This document shows positions 25,968-34,429 of a stretch of 64,000 nucleotides of DNA, in pieces. Where the stretch lies: assembly GCF_003033925.1 (NCBI RefSeq), contig NZ_CP028365.1, forward strand, positions 1,178,001-1,242,000, given 5' to 3'. Below the pieces are notes generated by a model that did not search any database, was not told where the DNA came from, and saw only the letters and a program-made list of their open reading frames with translations. The translations under genes and the position numbers were made by a program. The stretch comes from Tannerella serpentiformis (GTDB lineage Bacteria > Bacteroidota > Bacteroidia > Bacteroidales > Tannerellaceae). Positions within the stretch are counted from its first letter, which is position 1. Each line of letters opens with the position of its first letter.

Positions 25968-27383
25968 ATGAAGAAGATTTCAAGAAGACAATGGATCGGC
26001 TTCGGCATCTGGGCCACGCTGTACGTCCTGTTTTGCATTTGGATGGAAAACCTCTGGCTGCTGCTCGGGCTGTTCGTTTTGGCGGACATATTCCTCACCC
26101 GGTTTGTCCCCTGGGGCGCATGGAAACGCTCGAAAAACAAGCACGTACGCGAGGCGCTGGAATGGGTGGACGACATCCTCTTTGCGCTCATCGCCGTGTA
26201 TTTCATCAACCTGTTCGTGTTTCAGAACTACCAAATCCCCACGGCCTCGCTCGAGAAAACGCTCCTCGTGGGCGACTACCTTTTCGTCAGCAAACTGAGC
26301 TATGGGCCGCGTGTACCCAACACGCCCCTCTCCTTCCCGCTGGTGCAAAACACGATGCCATTCTTCAACTGCAAGTCCTACCTCGACTGGCCGCATTGGG
26401 GCTACAAGCGGGTCAAAGGCCTGGGACATGTGCAGCGCAACGACATCGTGGTCTTCAACCTCCCCACGGGCGACACCGTGGCCCTGCTCCAGCAGAACCC
26501 GGACTACTACTGGCTCACGCAAGAGAACGGGTACGACGTCGTCAACACCCGCCGCGACATCTTCGGCAAGATCGTCTACCGGCCTGTCGATAAGCGTGAG
26601 AACTACGTCAAGCGTTGCGTCGGACTGCCCGGTGACACCCTGATGCTGCGCAACAACAAGCTCTACATCAACGGTCGCCTCCAGAAAGACCCCGTCTGCA
26701 TGCAGCTCTGCTACTTCGTCGAGACCAACGGCACACTCCTCACCGAGGAGCAGTTCCGCAAGATGAACATCAGCCGCGAAGACCGCCGACTGGTCTCCGC
26801 CGGGCAGCATAACGAAGACCTATACTACTACGAAGCCCTGGCTTACCTCGGCTTCACCACCAATGCGGACGGACGCTACAACCCCGTCTATCGCCTCCCA
26901 TTGACCGCCGAAGCGTTGGCCTATCTGCGTAAGCTCCCCTTCGTGCGTACCATTAAGGTGGAGCCCGCTGAGCTCGGCGGAGCGACCTATCCCCCGGGGT
27001 ACGTCACCGGTTGGACACGCGACGACTTCGGCCCCATCTGGATCCCACGCAAAGGCGCCACCATCGATCTCAACGAGCGCAATCTGGCCCTCTACCGCCG
27101 CTGCATCGTCAACTACGAAGGCAACCGCATGGAGCGTCGCCCGGACGGCACCCTCCTCATCAACGGACAGCCAGCCACGACCTACACCTTTAAGTACGAC
27201 TACTACTGGATGATGGGCGACAACCGCCACAACAGCGCCGACAGTCGCTCGTGGGGCTTTGTGCCGGAGGATCACATCATCGGCAAACCCATCCTCATCT
27301 GGCTCTCCATCGACAAGGATCGCAGCCTCTTCAACGGCGGCATCCGATGGAACCGCATGTTCCGACGCGTCCGCTCGGATTGA
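25968..27383 (+). CDS. lepB: signal peptidase I
   Basis: The 471-residue protein is a long-form type I signal peptidase. Hydrophobic segments near residues 10-45 and 66-86 anchor it in the inner membrane. The nucleophile is Ser94 in QIPTASLEKTLLVGD, the general base Lys215 in ENYVKRCVGLPGDTL, and box E is MMGDNRHNSADSRSWG. Between residues 110 and 205, and again from 230 to 400, there are insertions relative to the 320-residue E. coli enzyme, common in Bacteroidetes. It cleaves exported preproteins at the periplasmic face. A catalytically altered paralogue follows 22 nt downstream. Confidence 0.96.
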   Translation: MKKISRRQWIGFGIWATLYVLFCIWMENLWLLLGLFVLADIFLTRFVPWGAWKRSKNKHVREALEWVDDILFALIAVYFINLFVFQNYQIPTASLEKTLLVGDYLFVSKLSYGPRVPNTPLSFPLVQNTMPFFNCKSYLDWPHWGYKRVKGLGHVQRNDIVVFNLPTGDTVALLQQNPDYYWLTQENGYDVVNTRRDIFGKIVYRPVDKRENYVKRCVGLPGDTLMLRNNKLYINGRLQKDPVCMQLCYFVETNGTLLTEEQFRKMNISREDRRLVSAGQHNEDLYYYEALAYLGFTTNADGRYNPVYRLPLTAEALAYLRKLPFVRTIKVEPAELGGATYPPGYVTGWTRDDFGPIWIPRKGATIDLNERNLALYRRCIVNYEGNRMERRPDGTLLINGQPATTYTFKYDYYWMMGDNRHNSADSRSWGFVPEDHIIGKPILIWLSIDKDRSLFNGGIRWNRMFRRVRSD

Positions 27384-27405
27384 TTCGCCTCGTCTACGCC
27401 TCCCC

Positions 27406-28197
27406 ATGAAACGCCCCCTCATCCGCTGCGTCGTCGTGCTATTAGCTGCCCTGCTGATAGCCCTCACCGTGGGGCGTTTCTGGGTTGGGCGTTACGCCGT
27501 AGCCACACGCGCCATGCAGCCTGCGCTCCGTCCGGGCGACCGTGTGGCGGTGGATAAACGCGGCACACCGATTCGTCGCGGGACCATTGTCCTCTATCGC
27601 AGTCCCCGACCACAGGATGGCGACGCCCTGCATTTCGGCCGCTGTGTGGGCCTGCCCGGCGACACCGTCACCGTCACCCCCGACGGCTACCTCATCCACG
27701 GCCGCCTCTACCCCGCACCCGCAGACATCCTCGACACCTACCGCGTCCCACGCGACCTCCGACTCTCCCTCCTCAGCCTCCTCTTCTCGCTCGACATCCC
27801 TATCCGTCACCTATCCGACGACACGGCTCACTTCTGCCTCTGCCTCACCCCTACGGAGGCCCATCGTGTCCGCGAGCTTCTCCCCCGCATGCTCCTCCCC
27901 ACACCGCCCCCCCATGAGATACCTCGCCTCCGGTTCATCCTCCCCGCAGCCCGACAGAACTACGCCATCGATACCTACACCCTCCGCCTCTGTGGCGAGG
28001 CCTTGCTCCGCGAAGCACAGGGTCGGGCCACTCTCCGTGCCGGTCGTCTCTATCTCGACGGTCACCCCACCGACAGCTACCGCTTCCGCCACGACCACTA
28101 CTGGATCCTGGCCGACAATCCCGACGCCGCCATCGACTCCCGCCACCTCGGCCCCATCCCTCGAACGGCCATCATCGGCACCGTAGTCGGACGGTGA
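27406..28197 (+). CDS. signal peptidase I paralogue lacking catalytic Ser and Lys
   Basis: This 263-residue protein has one N-terminal membrane helix (residues 5-25) and aligns with LepB through ATRAMQPALRPGDRVAVDK, FGRCVGLPGDTVTV and the C-terminal HDHYWILADNPDAAIDSRHLG. The nucleophile position is Ala36 (T-R-A-M-Q) and the general-base position is Gly78 (F-G-R in place of V-K-R), so it should be proteolytically inactive. The frame extends upstream to 27259, but ATG 27406, just after the lepB stop, is the natural start. It may be a partner or inhibitor of LepB; a pseudogene in decay is less likely because the frame is intact. Confidence 0.85.
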   Translation: MKRPLIRCVVVLLAALLIALTVGRFWVGRYAVATRAMQPALRPGDRVAVDKRGTPIRRGTIVLYRSPRPQDGDALHFGRCVGLPGDTVTVTPDGYLIHGRLYPAPADILDTYRVPRDLRLSLLSLLFSLDIPIRHLSDDTAHFCLCLTPTEAHRVRELLPRMLLPTPPPHEIPRLRFILPAARQNYAIDTYTLRLCGEALLREAQGRATLRAGRLYLDGHPTDSYRFRHDHYWILADNPDAAIDSRHLGPIPRTAIIGTVVGR

Positions 28198-28243
28198 TTG
28201 ATCCGGAAAAAACACGCGTTTCAGGATCATCTCAATAGCGCGC

Positions 28244-28604
28244 TGCAACGGTCATAGTGCTTTTGGAAATGCTTGCGGGACTCCCGCAAACGCCAAAAGG
28301 TTTTCCGAGAGACTTGCGGAACTTCCGCAAACGCCAAAAAGTACTCCGAGGCACTTGCGGGACTCCCGCAAGCACCAAAAAGTTTCTCGAGAGACTTGCG
28401 GGACTCCCGCAAACGCCAAAAAGTTTTCCGAGGCACTTGCGGGACTCCCGCAAACACCAAAAAGTTTCTCGAGAGACTTGCGGGACTCCCGCAAACGCCG
28501 AAAAGTTTTCCGAGGCACTTGCGGGACTCCCGCAAACGCCAAAAAGTTTCTCGAGAGACTTGCGGGACTCCCGCAAGCATTTCCAAAAGCACTTTGGCCG
28601 TTGC
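28244..28604. repeat. TIR-bounded 41-nt palindromic array
   Basis: Seven to eight units recur at 41 nt (for example 28272 and 28313). Each has the palindrome TTGCGGGACTCCCGCAA (8-bp arms) followed by AAAAAGTTT, with TCTCGAGA in alternate units. The outer ends are inverted: AGTGCTTTTGGAAATGCTTG at 28256 is matched exactly by the complement ending at 28593 (25 bp perfect, 28256-28280 and 28569-28593), and similarity extends to GCAACGG at both edges. It sits between lepB paralogue and the histidine kinase. All frames are open over short runs, but nothing suggests coding. Confidence 0.95.
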
Positions 28605-28675
28605 ATCCCTCCCTGTCGCAGCAATATTCACCCCCTTCCTCCGTTGGATTGAGGTGTTTTTAGAACGACCAAGTC

Positions 28676-29845
28676 ATGAACATCCTCTATGAATCGCGAC
28701 AGCAACTGAAATACGTCTTCATCATCGTAGCGATCCTCATTGCGCTGGCCTCAGTGGCCGTATCGGACTCCCTCATCAAGAAGCTCGCGCAGGAAGAACG
28801 CTCGCGCATGGAGATATGGACCGAGGCCTACCGCGTCCTAACCACAGAAGACACCGACCAGAACCTCATGGTCATCCTTCGCATCATTGAGGGAAACACC
28901 TCCATCCCTGTCATCCTCTGCGATGATCATGGGAATATCCTTAGCCACCGCAACATCCCCGTCCCCACCGAGGGAGACAGCGTCTTTCTCAAGAGGAAAG
29001 TGCGCGAGTTTCAAGCCAAACACACGCCTATCGTTGTCGACATCGGCAACAACTCCTACCAGTATCTCTTCTACGACGACTCCATTCTCCTCAAGCGGCT
29101 ACTCATCTACCCCTACGTACAGCTCTCCGTCGTTTTCGTCTTCATCCTCATTGCCTTCTTAGCCCTGGCCAGCACCAAGCGCGCCGAGCAAAACAAGGTT
29201 TGGGTGGGACTAACCAAAGAAACCGCACACCAACTCGGCACACCTATCTCGTCGCTCATCGCCTGGGTGGAATACCTCAAGACCAAAGATGTCGAGGCCA
29301 CCTACCTCAACGAGATGGAGAAGGACGTAAAGCGGCTCGAAGTCATAGCCGACCGGTTCTCTAAGGTGGGCTCTGTCCCTACGCTCAAACTTCTCGATAT
29401 CAACGAGGCGGTACGTTCGTCGTGCAATTACATGAGCACACGCGTATCGGCCAAGGTTCGGATTGTCTATCAACCCGCCCCAGAACCACTCTATGTGCAG
29501 ATGAACGAATCCCTATTCTCGTGGGTCATAGAGAATCTGACCAAAAACGCCGTCGATGCCATGGAAGGTCGTGGCATGATCACCATCACCACCGGTCGCC
29601 GTAAGCGACACATTTGGATTGACGTGACCGACACGGGCAAAGGCATCCCCAAGTCACGCTTTAAGACCGTCTTCAGCCCCGGATACACCACCAAAAAACG
29701 TGGTTGGGGCCTCGGACTCTCCCTCGTGCGACGCATCGTAGAGACATCTCCCGGCGGCCGCATCTACGTTCGCTCCTCCGAACCCGGTAAAGGCACCACC
29801 TTCCGCATAGAATTAGACCCCGCATCGCAACCAAGCAACGGCTGA
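28676..29845 (+). CDS. sensor histidine kinase
   Basis: The 389-residue protein has a membrane helix near residues 13-31, an extracytoplasmic domain of about 110 residues and a second helix near 147-166. The H-box is GLTKETAHQLGTPISSL (His185), followed by the N-box NLTKNAVDAMEG, G1 box DTGKGIPKSRF and G2 box GWGLGLSLVRRI, so the catalytic core is complete. There is no HAMP or PAS domain. The signal is not known, and no response regulator is adjacent, so it is an orphan within this window. A strong terminator follows. Confidence 0.92.
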   Translation: MNILYESRQQLKYVFIIVAILIALASVAVSDSLIKKLAQEERSRMEIWTEAYRVLTTEDTDQNLMVILRIIEGNTSIPVILCDDHGNILSHRNIPVPTEGDSVFLKRKVREFQAKHTPIVVDIGNNSYQYLFYDDSILLKRLLIYPYVQLSVVFVFILIAFLALASTKRAEQNKVWVGLTKETAHQLGTPISSLIAWVEYLKTKDVEATYLNEMEKDVKRLEVIADRFSKVGSVPTLKLLDINEAVRSSCNYMSTRVSAKVRIVYQPAPEPLYVQMNESLFSWVIENLTKNAVDAMEGRGMITITTGRRKRHIWIDVTDTGKGIPKSRFKTVFSPGYTTKKRGWGLGLSLVRRIVETSPGGRIYVRSSEPGKGTTFRIELDPASQPSNG

Positions 29846-29871
29846 CCGTTGCGCGGACGGTTCCCTCGACG

Positions 29872-29923
29872 ATCAGGCCCAAGGACTTCTCGAATATGAG
29901 ACTCCTTGGGCCTGATTGTTTTT
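29872..29923 (+). terminator. rho-independent terminator after histidine kinase
   Basis: ATCAGGCCCAAGGA and TCCTTGGGCCTGAT form a perfect 14-bp stem with a 17-nt loop, followed by TGTTTTTG. It is 27 nt after the kinase stop codon. Bases 29924-30072 show nothing recognisable. Confidence 0.9.
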
Positions 29924-30072
29924 GTCCCACGCCTTTCCTGCCTCTCAAATCCCCAAGAGACCTCAAATTTCGCCTCGCTCCATCTCTCCTTACTTCATCG
30001 CAGTATCAAAACGCGGCTCGTTTAGCTTTTCCCTCCGAAAAATAGTCCCGTTTCTTTCCGTTTTCATTGACC

Positions 30073-30094
30073 TGTTTAACTTTGCAGTTAAACA
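30073..30094. promoter_or_regulatory. palindromic operator overlapping -7 box of the tetR operon
   Basis: TGTTTAACT and AGTTAAACA are perfect 9-bp inverted repeats around TTGC. The left arm and spacer overlap the -7 box TAACTTTG (30077-30084). The site is 13 nt upstream of the TetR-family start. Size and symmetry fit a TetR dimer site, so the regulator probably represses itself and the exporter genes here. Confidence 0.8.
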
Positions 30095-30106
30095 ACTCGA
30101 TTGATT

Positions 30107-30724
30107 ATGAAGATAGAGAAGCAAAACATGGAGCAAACCATCCTGAAAGCGGCAGAAGAACTGTTTATTGATCAGGGTTTCGTGAAGACGACGACAGTTC
30201 AAATCGCTAAGAAGGCGGGATGTAACTCGGCGATGGTACACTATTATTATCGGACTAAGGAACAGCTCTTCGAAAGGATATATGGCGAGAAAATTAAGCT
30301 CGTCATCGAGAGCCTTACGGCCATCAGTGGTTCGGGGAAGTCCCTGGAGGAGCGAGTCGCGGAGATCATAGATGTGTATTTCGACTTCCTCAGCCGAAAC
30401 CCGCGGCTACCCGCCTTTATGCTCTACGAGGCGCAGCAATCGCCGGCCGTCAATGAGCATATTACCAACCGACTGCGGGAGGCCTTGGGGAGCATTATTG
30501 CACCGATCGATGCGGAATTGCGCGCGGCAGCCTCCAATGGACAAATTCGTCCCATTCAGACCATCGATTTGTTCATGTCTGTCCTGACGTTGTGCCTCGG
30601 TACGTTTTTGATCATACCCGTTTTCCGAAATGTGTGGGAAATGAGCGACGCGGAGTACTCGGAACTCATCTGCCGTCGGCGGACGGAGATTAAAGAGACC
30701 ATCCTCAGCCGACTGAAGCCATGA
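30107..30724 (+). CDS. TetR/AcrR family transcriptional regulator
   Basis: The 205-residue protein has the N-terminal TetR helix-turn-helix: QTILKAAEELFIDQGFVKTT, then TVQIAKKAGCNSAMVHYYYRTKEQLFERIY. The C-terminal domain is a ligand-binding helical bundle; its part around FLSRNPRLPAFMLYEAQQSP resembles the CecR-type regulators. A TTG at 30101 could extend it by two residues. Its stop overlaps the TolC-like gene start by 4 nt, so it heads the exporter operon and likely controls it through the palindrome at 30073. Confidence 0.93.
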   Translation: MKIEKQNMEQTILKAAEELFIDQGFVKTTTVQIAKKAGCNSAMVHYYYRTKEQLFERIYGEKIKLVIESLTAISGSGKSLEERVAEIIDVYFDFLSRNPRLPAFMLYEAQQSPAVNEHITNRLREALGSIIAPIDAELRAAASNGQIRPIQTIDLFMSVLTLCLGTFLIIPVFRNVWEMSDAEYSELICRRRTEIKETILSRLKP

Positions 30725-32025
30725 CACGGACAGCTTATATCACGGTATCGAGGAGGCGTGCCTGTGCCGTGGCGATGGGAGCACTCCTCGCGGCGATGCA
30801 GCTCACAGCCCAGGATAGCCGGCCAACTCTTTCGCTCGACAGTTGTCAAGCGTGGGCAGCGGAGCACCATCCTACGGCGAAACGATACGCTATCGCGGCG
30901 GAGAACGGGGATGCCTCGGCGAGTAATGCCGCAAAAGGGCGGCTGCCGCAGCTTACGCTGGCGGGACAAGCCTCAATCCAGTCGGCGACGACGCATGTCC
31001 CGTTCACACTGCCCGGATTCGAGCCGCCGGAGGTGGCTAAAGATCAGTATCGAGTCTATGCCGAGGCGGTGCAACCGCTCACCGGACTCTTGACAGTGCG
31101 CGACAACGTGCGTTTGGCGCATGCTAACGCGGCGACAGAGCGCAGCCAGATCGATGTGGAGATGCATGCGCTGAAGGTGCGTGTAAACGCGCTCTTTTTC
31201 GGTATTCTCATGCTCGATGAGCAGGCGCGCATGGCCGAGTTGATGACTGAAGACTTGCGGGTAGGGATCGCCCGGGCGGATACGGCTGCTGCACATGGGG
31301 TGATGCTCCGAAGTGCGGCCGATGCGCTGAGAGCCGAGCTGATGGTGGCCGAACAACGACTCACGGAGGTGAGGGCTACGCGCGAGAACTACGTCAGCTC
31401 GCTCGGTTTGCTGGTTGGAAGGGAGTTGGAGGGCGACGTGGCGCTCAGTCGGCCGACGGCATGGCCGACGGAGCCGTCGGGCGAGATCCGTCGGCCGGAA
31501 CTGCGGTTGTTTGAAGCCCAAAAAGCGTCGATCGACGTCAATCGGCGGTTGTTGCATGACGTCAACTTGCCGCATATCAGCCTTTTTGTGCAGGGAGGGT
31601 ACGGTAGGCCGGCGCTGAACATGCTTGACAACAATTTTAAGCCCTATGCCGTAGGTGGGCTGCGACTAAGTTGGAACATAGCAGGCCTATACACGCTGCG
31701 GAAACAGAAACGTCAGCTGGAATTAAATGCTCGCGCGGTGGATGTGCAGCATGAAACGTTCTTACTGGAGACAAAATTGACGCTGAATAAACATGCCTCG
31801 GAGATGGAGAAGCTGCGCCGACTGATGGCGTCGGATGCGGAGGTGATTCGGCTCCGAGAGCGGGTGAAGGAGAGCACTCGAAATCAGTTGCAGTTCGGAA
31901 CGGCGACGGCGAACGACTATATCTTGCATGTGAATGCGGAAAATCGGGCGCGGCTCGGCCTTGCACAACATGAATTGCAGCTGCTCTGGGAAGCGTATAA
32001 CTATCAAATGACGTTAGGAGAGTAG
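30721..32025 (+). CDS. TolC-family outer membrane efflux protein
   Basis: The 434-residue protein has a signal peptide (ACAVAMGALLAAMQLTAQ) and the two-repeat outer-membrane efflux layout: TLSLDSCQAWAAEHHPTAKR near residue 37, coiled-coil helices rich in Ala and Glu, and a second repeat around ISLFVQGGYGRPALNM and GLRLSWNIAGLYTLRKQKRQLEL. It should form the trimeric outer-membrane channel of the exporter encoded downstream. It overlaps tetR by 4 nt. A run of five 42-nt modules separates it from the HlyD gene. Confidence 0.9.
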   Translation: MTRTAYITVSRRRACAVAMGALLAAMQLTAQDSRPTLSLDSCQAWAAEHHPTAKRYAIAAENGDASASNAAKGRLPQLTLAGQASIQSATTHVPFTLPGFEPPEVAKDQYRVYAEAVQPLTGLLTVRDNVRLAHANAATERSQIDVEMHALKVRVNALFFGILMLDEQARMAELMTEDLRVGIARADTAAAHGVMLRSAADALRAELMVAEQRLTEVRATRENYVSSLGLLVGRELEGDVALSRPTAWPTEPSGEIRRPELRLFEAQKASIDVNRRLLHDVNLPHISLFVQGGYGRPALNMLDNNFKPYAVGGLRLSWNIAGLYTLRKQKRQLELNARAVDVQHETFLLETKLTLNKHASEMEKLRRLMASDAEVIRLRERVKESTRNQLQFGTATANDYILHVNAENRARLGLAQHELQLLWEAYNYQMTLGE

Positions 32026-32047
32026 TTCTTACCGCGGCGATATCTTC

Positions 32048-32256
32048 TTTTCTTGGCTTGACCCAAGAAAAGAAGCAAAAGAAGGTCAAGGCCTCTGCCG
32101 AGGCCTGGGAAGCTGGCCGGGTACAACGCATTTTTTCGTCATAGAGGGGCCATCTGCCCTACATCTACCCCTTACTACCGCGACAGAGTCGCGTAACTAC
32201 TTCGATCTACCTCTCATTACCGCGACAGAGTCGCATAACCACTTACACCTATTGAT
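32048..32256. repeat. five contiguous 42-nt modules between tolC-like and hlyD-like genes
   Basis: Cut from 32048 the gap divides into modules of 42, 42, 42, 42 and 41 nt ending immediately before the HlyD ATG. The first (32048) contains TTTTCTTGG and CCAAGAAAAG as an inverted repeat; the second (32090) starts GGCCTCTGCCGAGGCC; the fourth and fifth each carry TACCGCGACAGAGTCGC (32176 and 32218, 42 nt apart). The first two modules match the dispersed element at 34.2, 36.0 and 52.9 kb. Confidence 0.85.
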
Positions 32257-33165
32257 ATGAAGAGATATTTTTCCCTCTTCCCGGCCTTGGCTCTGATGTG
32301 CATGGCGGGAGGATGCAAGAGCGAACAAACGTTTGACGCTTCCGGCGCCTTTGAAGCTGAAGAAACGGTCGTCTCGTCCCAGTCGCAGGGCGTTATACTG
32401 CGTCTCGACGTGGAGGAAGGGGCTGTGATCGACAGTGGAGCGATCGTCGGTTGCGTGGATACGACTGACCTCTCCCTGACGAGGGAGCAACTCGTCGCCC
32501 GCATCGAGGCCCTGACGGCCAGAAGGCCCGAGACGGCTGTGCAGCTGGCTGCCCTGGAGGAACAACTGGCTACGGCCGTGCGCGAACGGGAGCGCGTGGC
32601 CCATTTAGTGGCCGGCGACGCCGCGACGGGCAAGCAACTGGACGATGCAACGGCACAAGTGGCCGTGCTTCAGAAGCAAATCGCCGCACAGAGGTCCACC
32701 CTGCGCACCTCGACCGACGGCATCGACAAAGAAGCCCGCGCCCTGGCCGTGCAAGTGGAGCAAATGGACGACCGACTGCGCCGGTGTCACATCGTGAACC
32801 CCACGCGTGGAACCGTGATGACCCGCTACGTCCGCGCCAACGAGATGACTGCACCTGGGCAACCCCTTTATCGCATCGCCGACCTCTCGCACATGACACT
32901 GCGCGTCTATATCACCGGCGATCAGCTCTCGCAAGTCCGATTGGGTCAGCGGGTGAACGTCTTTACCGACTCCGGTGATCGACATAAGCCGATGCATCGC
33001 GACGAGGGCGTCATCTTTTGGATTAGCGACCGCGCGGAATTTACGCCGAAGACCATCCGCACACGAGATGAGCGTGCCGATTTGGTGTACGCCGTCAAGG
33101 TACGTGTACAGAACCCCGAGGGGCGCTACAAGATGGGCATGTATGGCGAAATCACCTTCCAATAA
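32257..33165 (+). CDS. HlyD/YbhG-type membrane fusion lipoprotein
   Basis: The 302-residue protein has a lipoprotein signal with Cys20 (ALALMCMAGGC). It has the biotinyl-lipoyl-like halves (VVSSQSQGVILRLDVEEGAVI and IVNPTRGTVMTRYVRANEM) flanking a coiled-coil hairpin (residues 75-150), then a beta-barrel part (LRVYITGDQLSQVRLGQRVNVF). It bridges inner-membrane permeases and the outer-membrane channel. Its order in the cluster corresponds to YbhG of the E. coli YbhGFSR exporter. The first ATPase gene follows 9 nt downstream. Confidence 0.92.
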   Translation: MKRYFSLFPALALMCMAGGCKSEQTFDASGAFEAEETVVSSQSQGVILRLDVEEGAVIDSGAIVGCVDTTDLSLTREQLVARIEALTARRPETAVQLAALEEQLATAVRERERVAHLVAGDAATGKQLDDATAQVAVLQKQIAAQRSTLRTSTDGIDKEARALAVQVEQMDDRLRRCHIVNPTRGTVMTRYVRANEMTAPGQPLYRIADLSHMTLRVYITGDQLSQVRLGQRVNVFTDSGDRHKPMHRDEGVIFWISDRAEFTPKTIRTRDERADLVYAVKVRVQNPEGRYKMGMYGEITFQ

Positions 33166-33174
33166 TTCCCGGCG

Positions 33175-34083
33175 ATGGACCTCATTGCAGCAGAAGGCAT
33201 CGAAAAGCGCTTCGGGCAGCTGACGGCACTCCGAGACATCTCCCTCCGCGTCCGCCGCGGGGAGTTGTACGGACTGATTGGCCCCGACGGCGCGGGCAAG
33301 ACGACCTTCTTTCGGATTTTAACGACCCTCATGCCTCCGGACGGCGGACGCGCCACGGTGGATGGCCTCGACATTGCCACGGATTACCGTCGCATCCGTG
33401 CGGCAGTCGGCTACATGCCCGGCCGCTTCTCACTCTATCCAGATTTAACCGTCAAAGAGAATCTGGAATTCTTTGCCACCCTGTTTGGGACACGTCTCGA
33501 AGACAATTACGACCTCATCCGCGACATTTATGTCCAGATCGAGCCGTTCCGCAGCCGACGCGCAGGCCGTTTATCTGGGGGCATGAAGCAAAAATTGGCC
33601 CTCTGTTGTGCATTGATCCACCGTCCGCGGGTGCTTTTTTTAGACGAACCGACGACGGGTGTCGATGTCGTTTCGCGACACGAGTTCTGGGACATGTTGA
33701 GCGGCCTCAAGCGGCAAGGGATCACGATGCTTGTTTCAACGCCTTACATGGACGAGGCTGTGCGCTGTGATCGCATCGCTTTGATCCAGTCCGGCCGGCT
33801 GCTGAGCATAGACACACCGCAAGGGATCATCGAAAATTATCCCGACGCCCTGTTCGAAGTACGAGCCGAGAACATGCGTCAGCTGACGGACGAGATCCGC
33901 AAGAGATGCAGTCCCCAAAGTTGCTTCGCCTTCGGGCGCTCGCTCCATGTATCCTTCAGCCGCGACGACGTCGAGGCCCCCCAGCGGATGAGAGCCGCCC
34001 TCACCGCCGCGGGCTGCACTAACCTCGAGATAGCGTCCATCACCCCCAGCATCGAAGACTGCTTTATCCAACAAATGAGATAG
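33175..34083 (+). CDS. ABC transporter ATPase 1 (N-terminal YbhF-like half)
   Basis: The 302-residue ATPase has Walker A GPDGAGKTTFFRI, signature RLSGGMKQKLALCCAL, Walker B VLFLDEPTTGVD and D-loop. The switch His is replaced by Pro (STPYMDEAVRCD), a variant I recall from the first half of YbhF/RbbA-type fused ATPases, as is the Asp in GPDGAGKT. A C-terminal domain of about 80 residues follows. With ATPase 2 it probably forms an asymmetric heterodimer in which one site hydrolyses poorly (inference). The gap to ATPase 2 is filled by repeat modules. Confidence 0.92.
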   Translation: MDLIAAEGIEKRFGQLTALRDISLRVRRGELYGLIGPDGAGKTTFFRILTTLMPPDGGRATVDGLDIATDYRRIRAAVGYMPGRFSLYPDLTVKENLEFFATLFGTRLEDNYDLIRDIYVQIEPFRSRRAGRLSGGMKQKLALCCALIHRPRVLFLDEPTTGVDVVSRHEFWDMLSGLKRQGITMLVSTPYMDEAVRCDRIALIQSGRLLSIDTPQGIIENYPDALFEVRAENMRQLTDEIRKRCSPQSCFAFGRSLHVSFSRDDVEAPQRMRAALTAAGCTNLEIASITPSIEDCFIQQMR

Positions 34084-34163
34084 TCTGATGAAAAAAGTAG
34101 GAGCTCTTTCCTTCTCCCTTTCCCCTCACGTACCCGGCAAAGAAAGGCCATCCGTGATGGCTT

Positions 34164-34373
34164 GATTTTCTTTTGCCTCTTTTCTTTCATCAAGGAAAGA
34201 AAAGGCCCTCTGCCGAGGGCGGGGAAGTCTGCCGGGTACATTAAGATCCTCTGAAAGTCCCGAAAAACTTGGCTGGCATCCCTGATGCCTTGATTTTCTT
34301 TTGCCTCTTTTCTTGCATCAAGGCAAGAAAAGAGGGTCAAGCCACGCAGTGGCACCCTTCTCAAGGAAAAAAA
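34164..34373. repeat. dispersed-element modules inside the exporter operon
   Basis: The sequence splits into 42-nt modules from 34164: module A (34164, TTGATTTTCTTTTGCC..., inverted repeat CTTTTCTTTCATC/GAAAGAAAAG), module B (34206, CCCTCTGCCGAGGGCGGGG), a third module, then a second copy of A at 34290, exactly 126 nt (3 x 42) after the first, and one more. The remaining bases of the gap (34084-34163 and 34374-34429) hold no gene; 34084-34163 includes a degenerate module B in reverse (CACGTACCCGGCAAAGAAAGG). Confidence 0.85.
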
Positions 34374-34429
34374 AGAGGGTCAAGACGAAAAAAGTACCCC
34401 CTCCTCACCACATAGAACCAGAGTAGATT

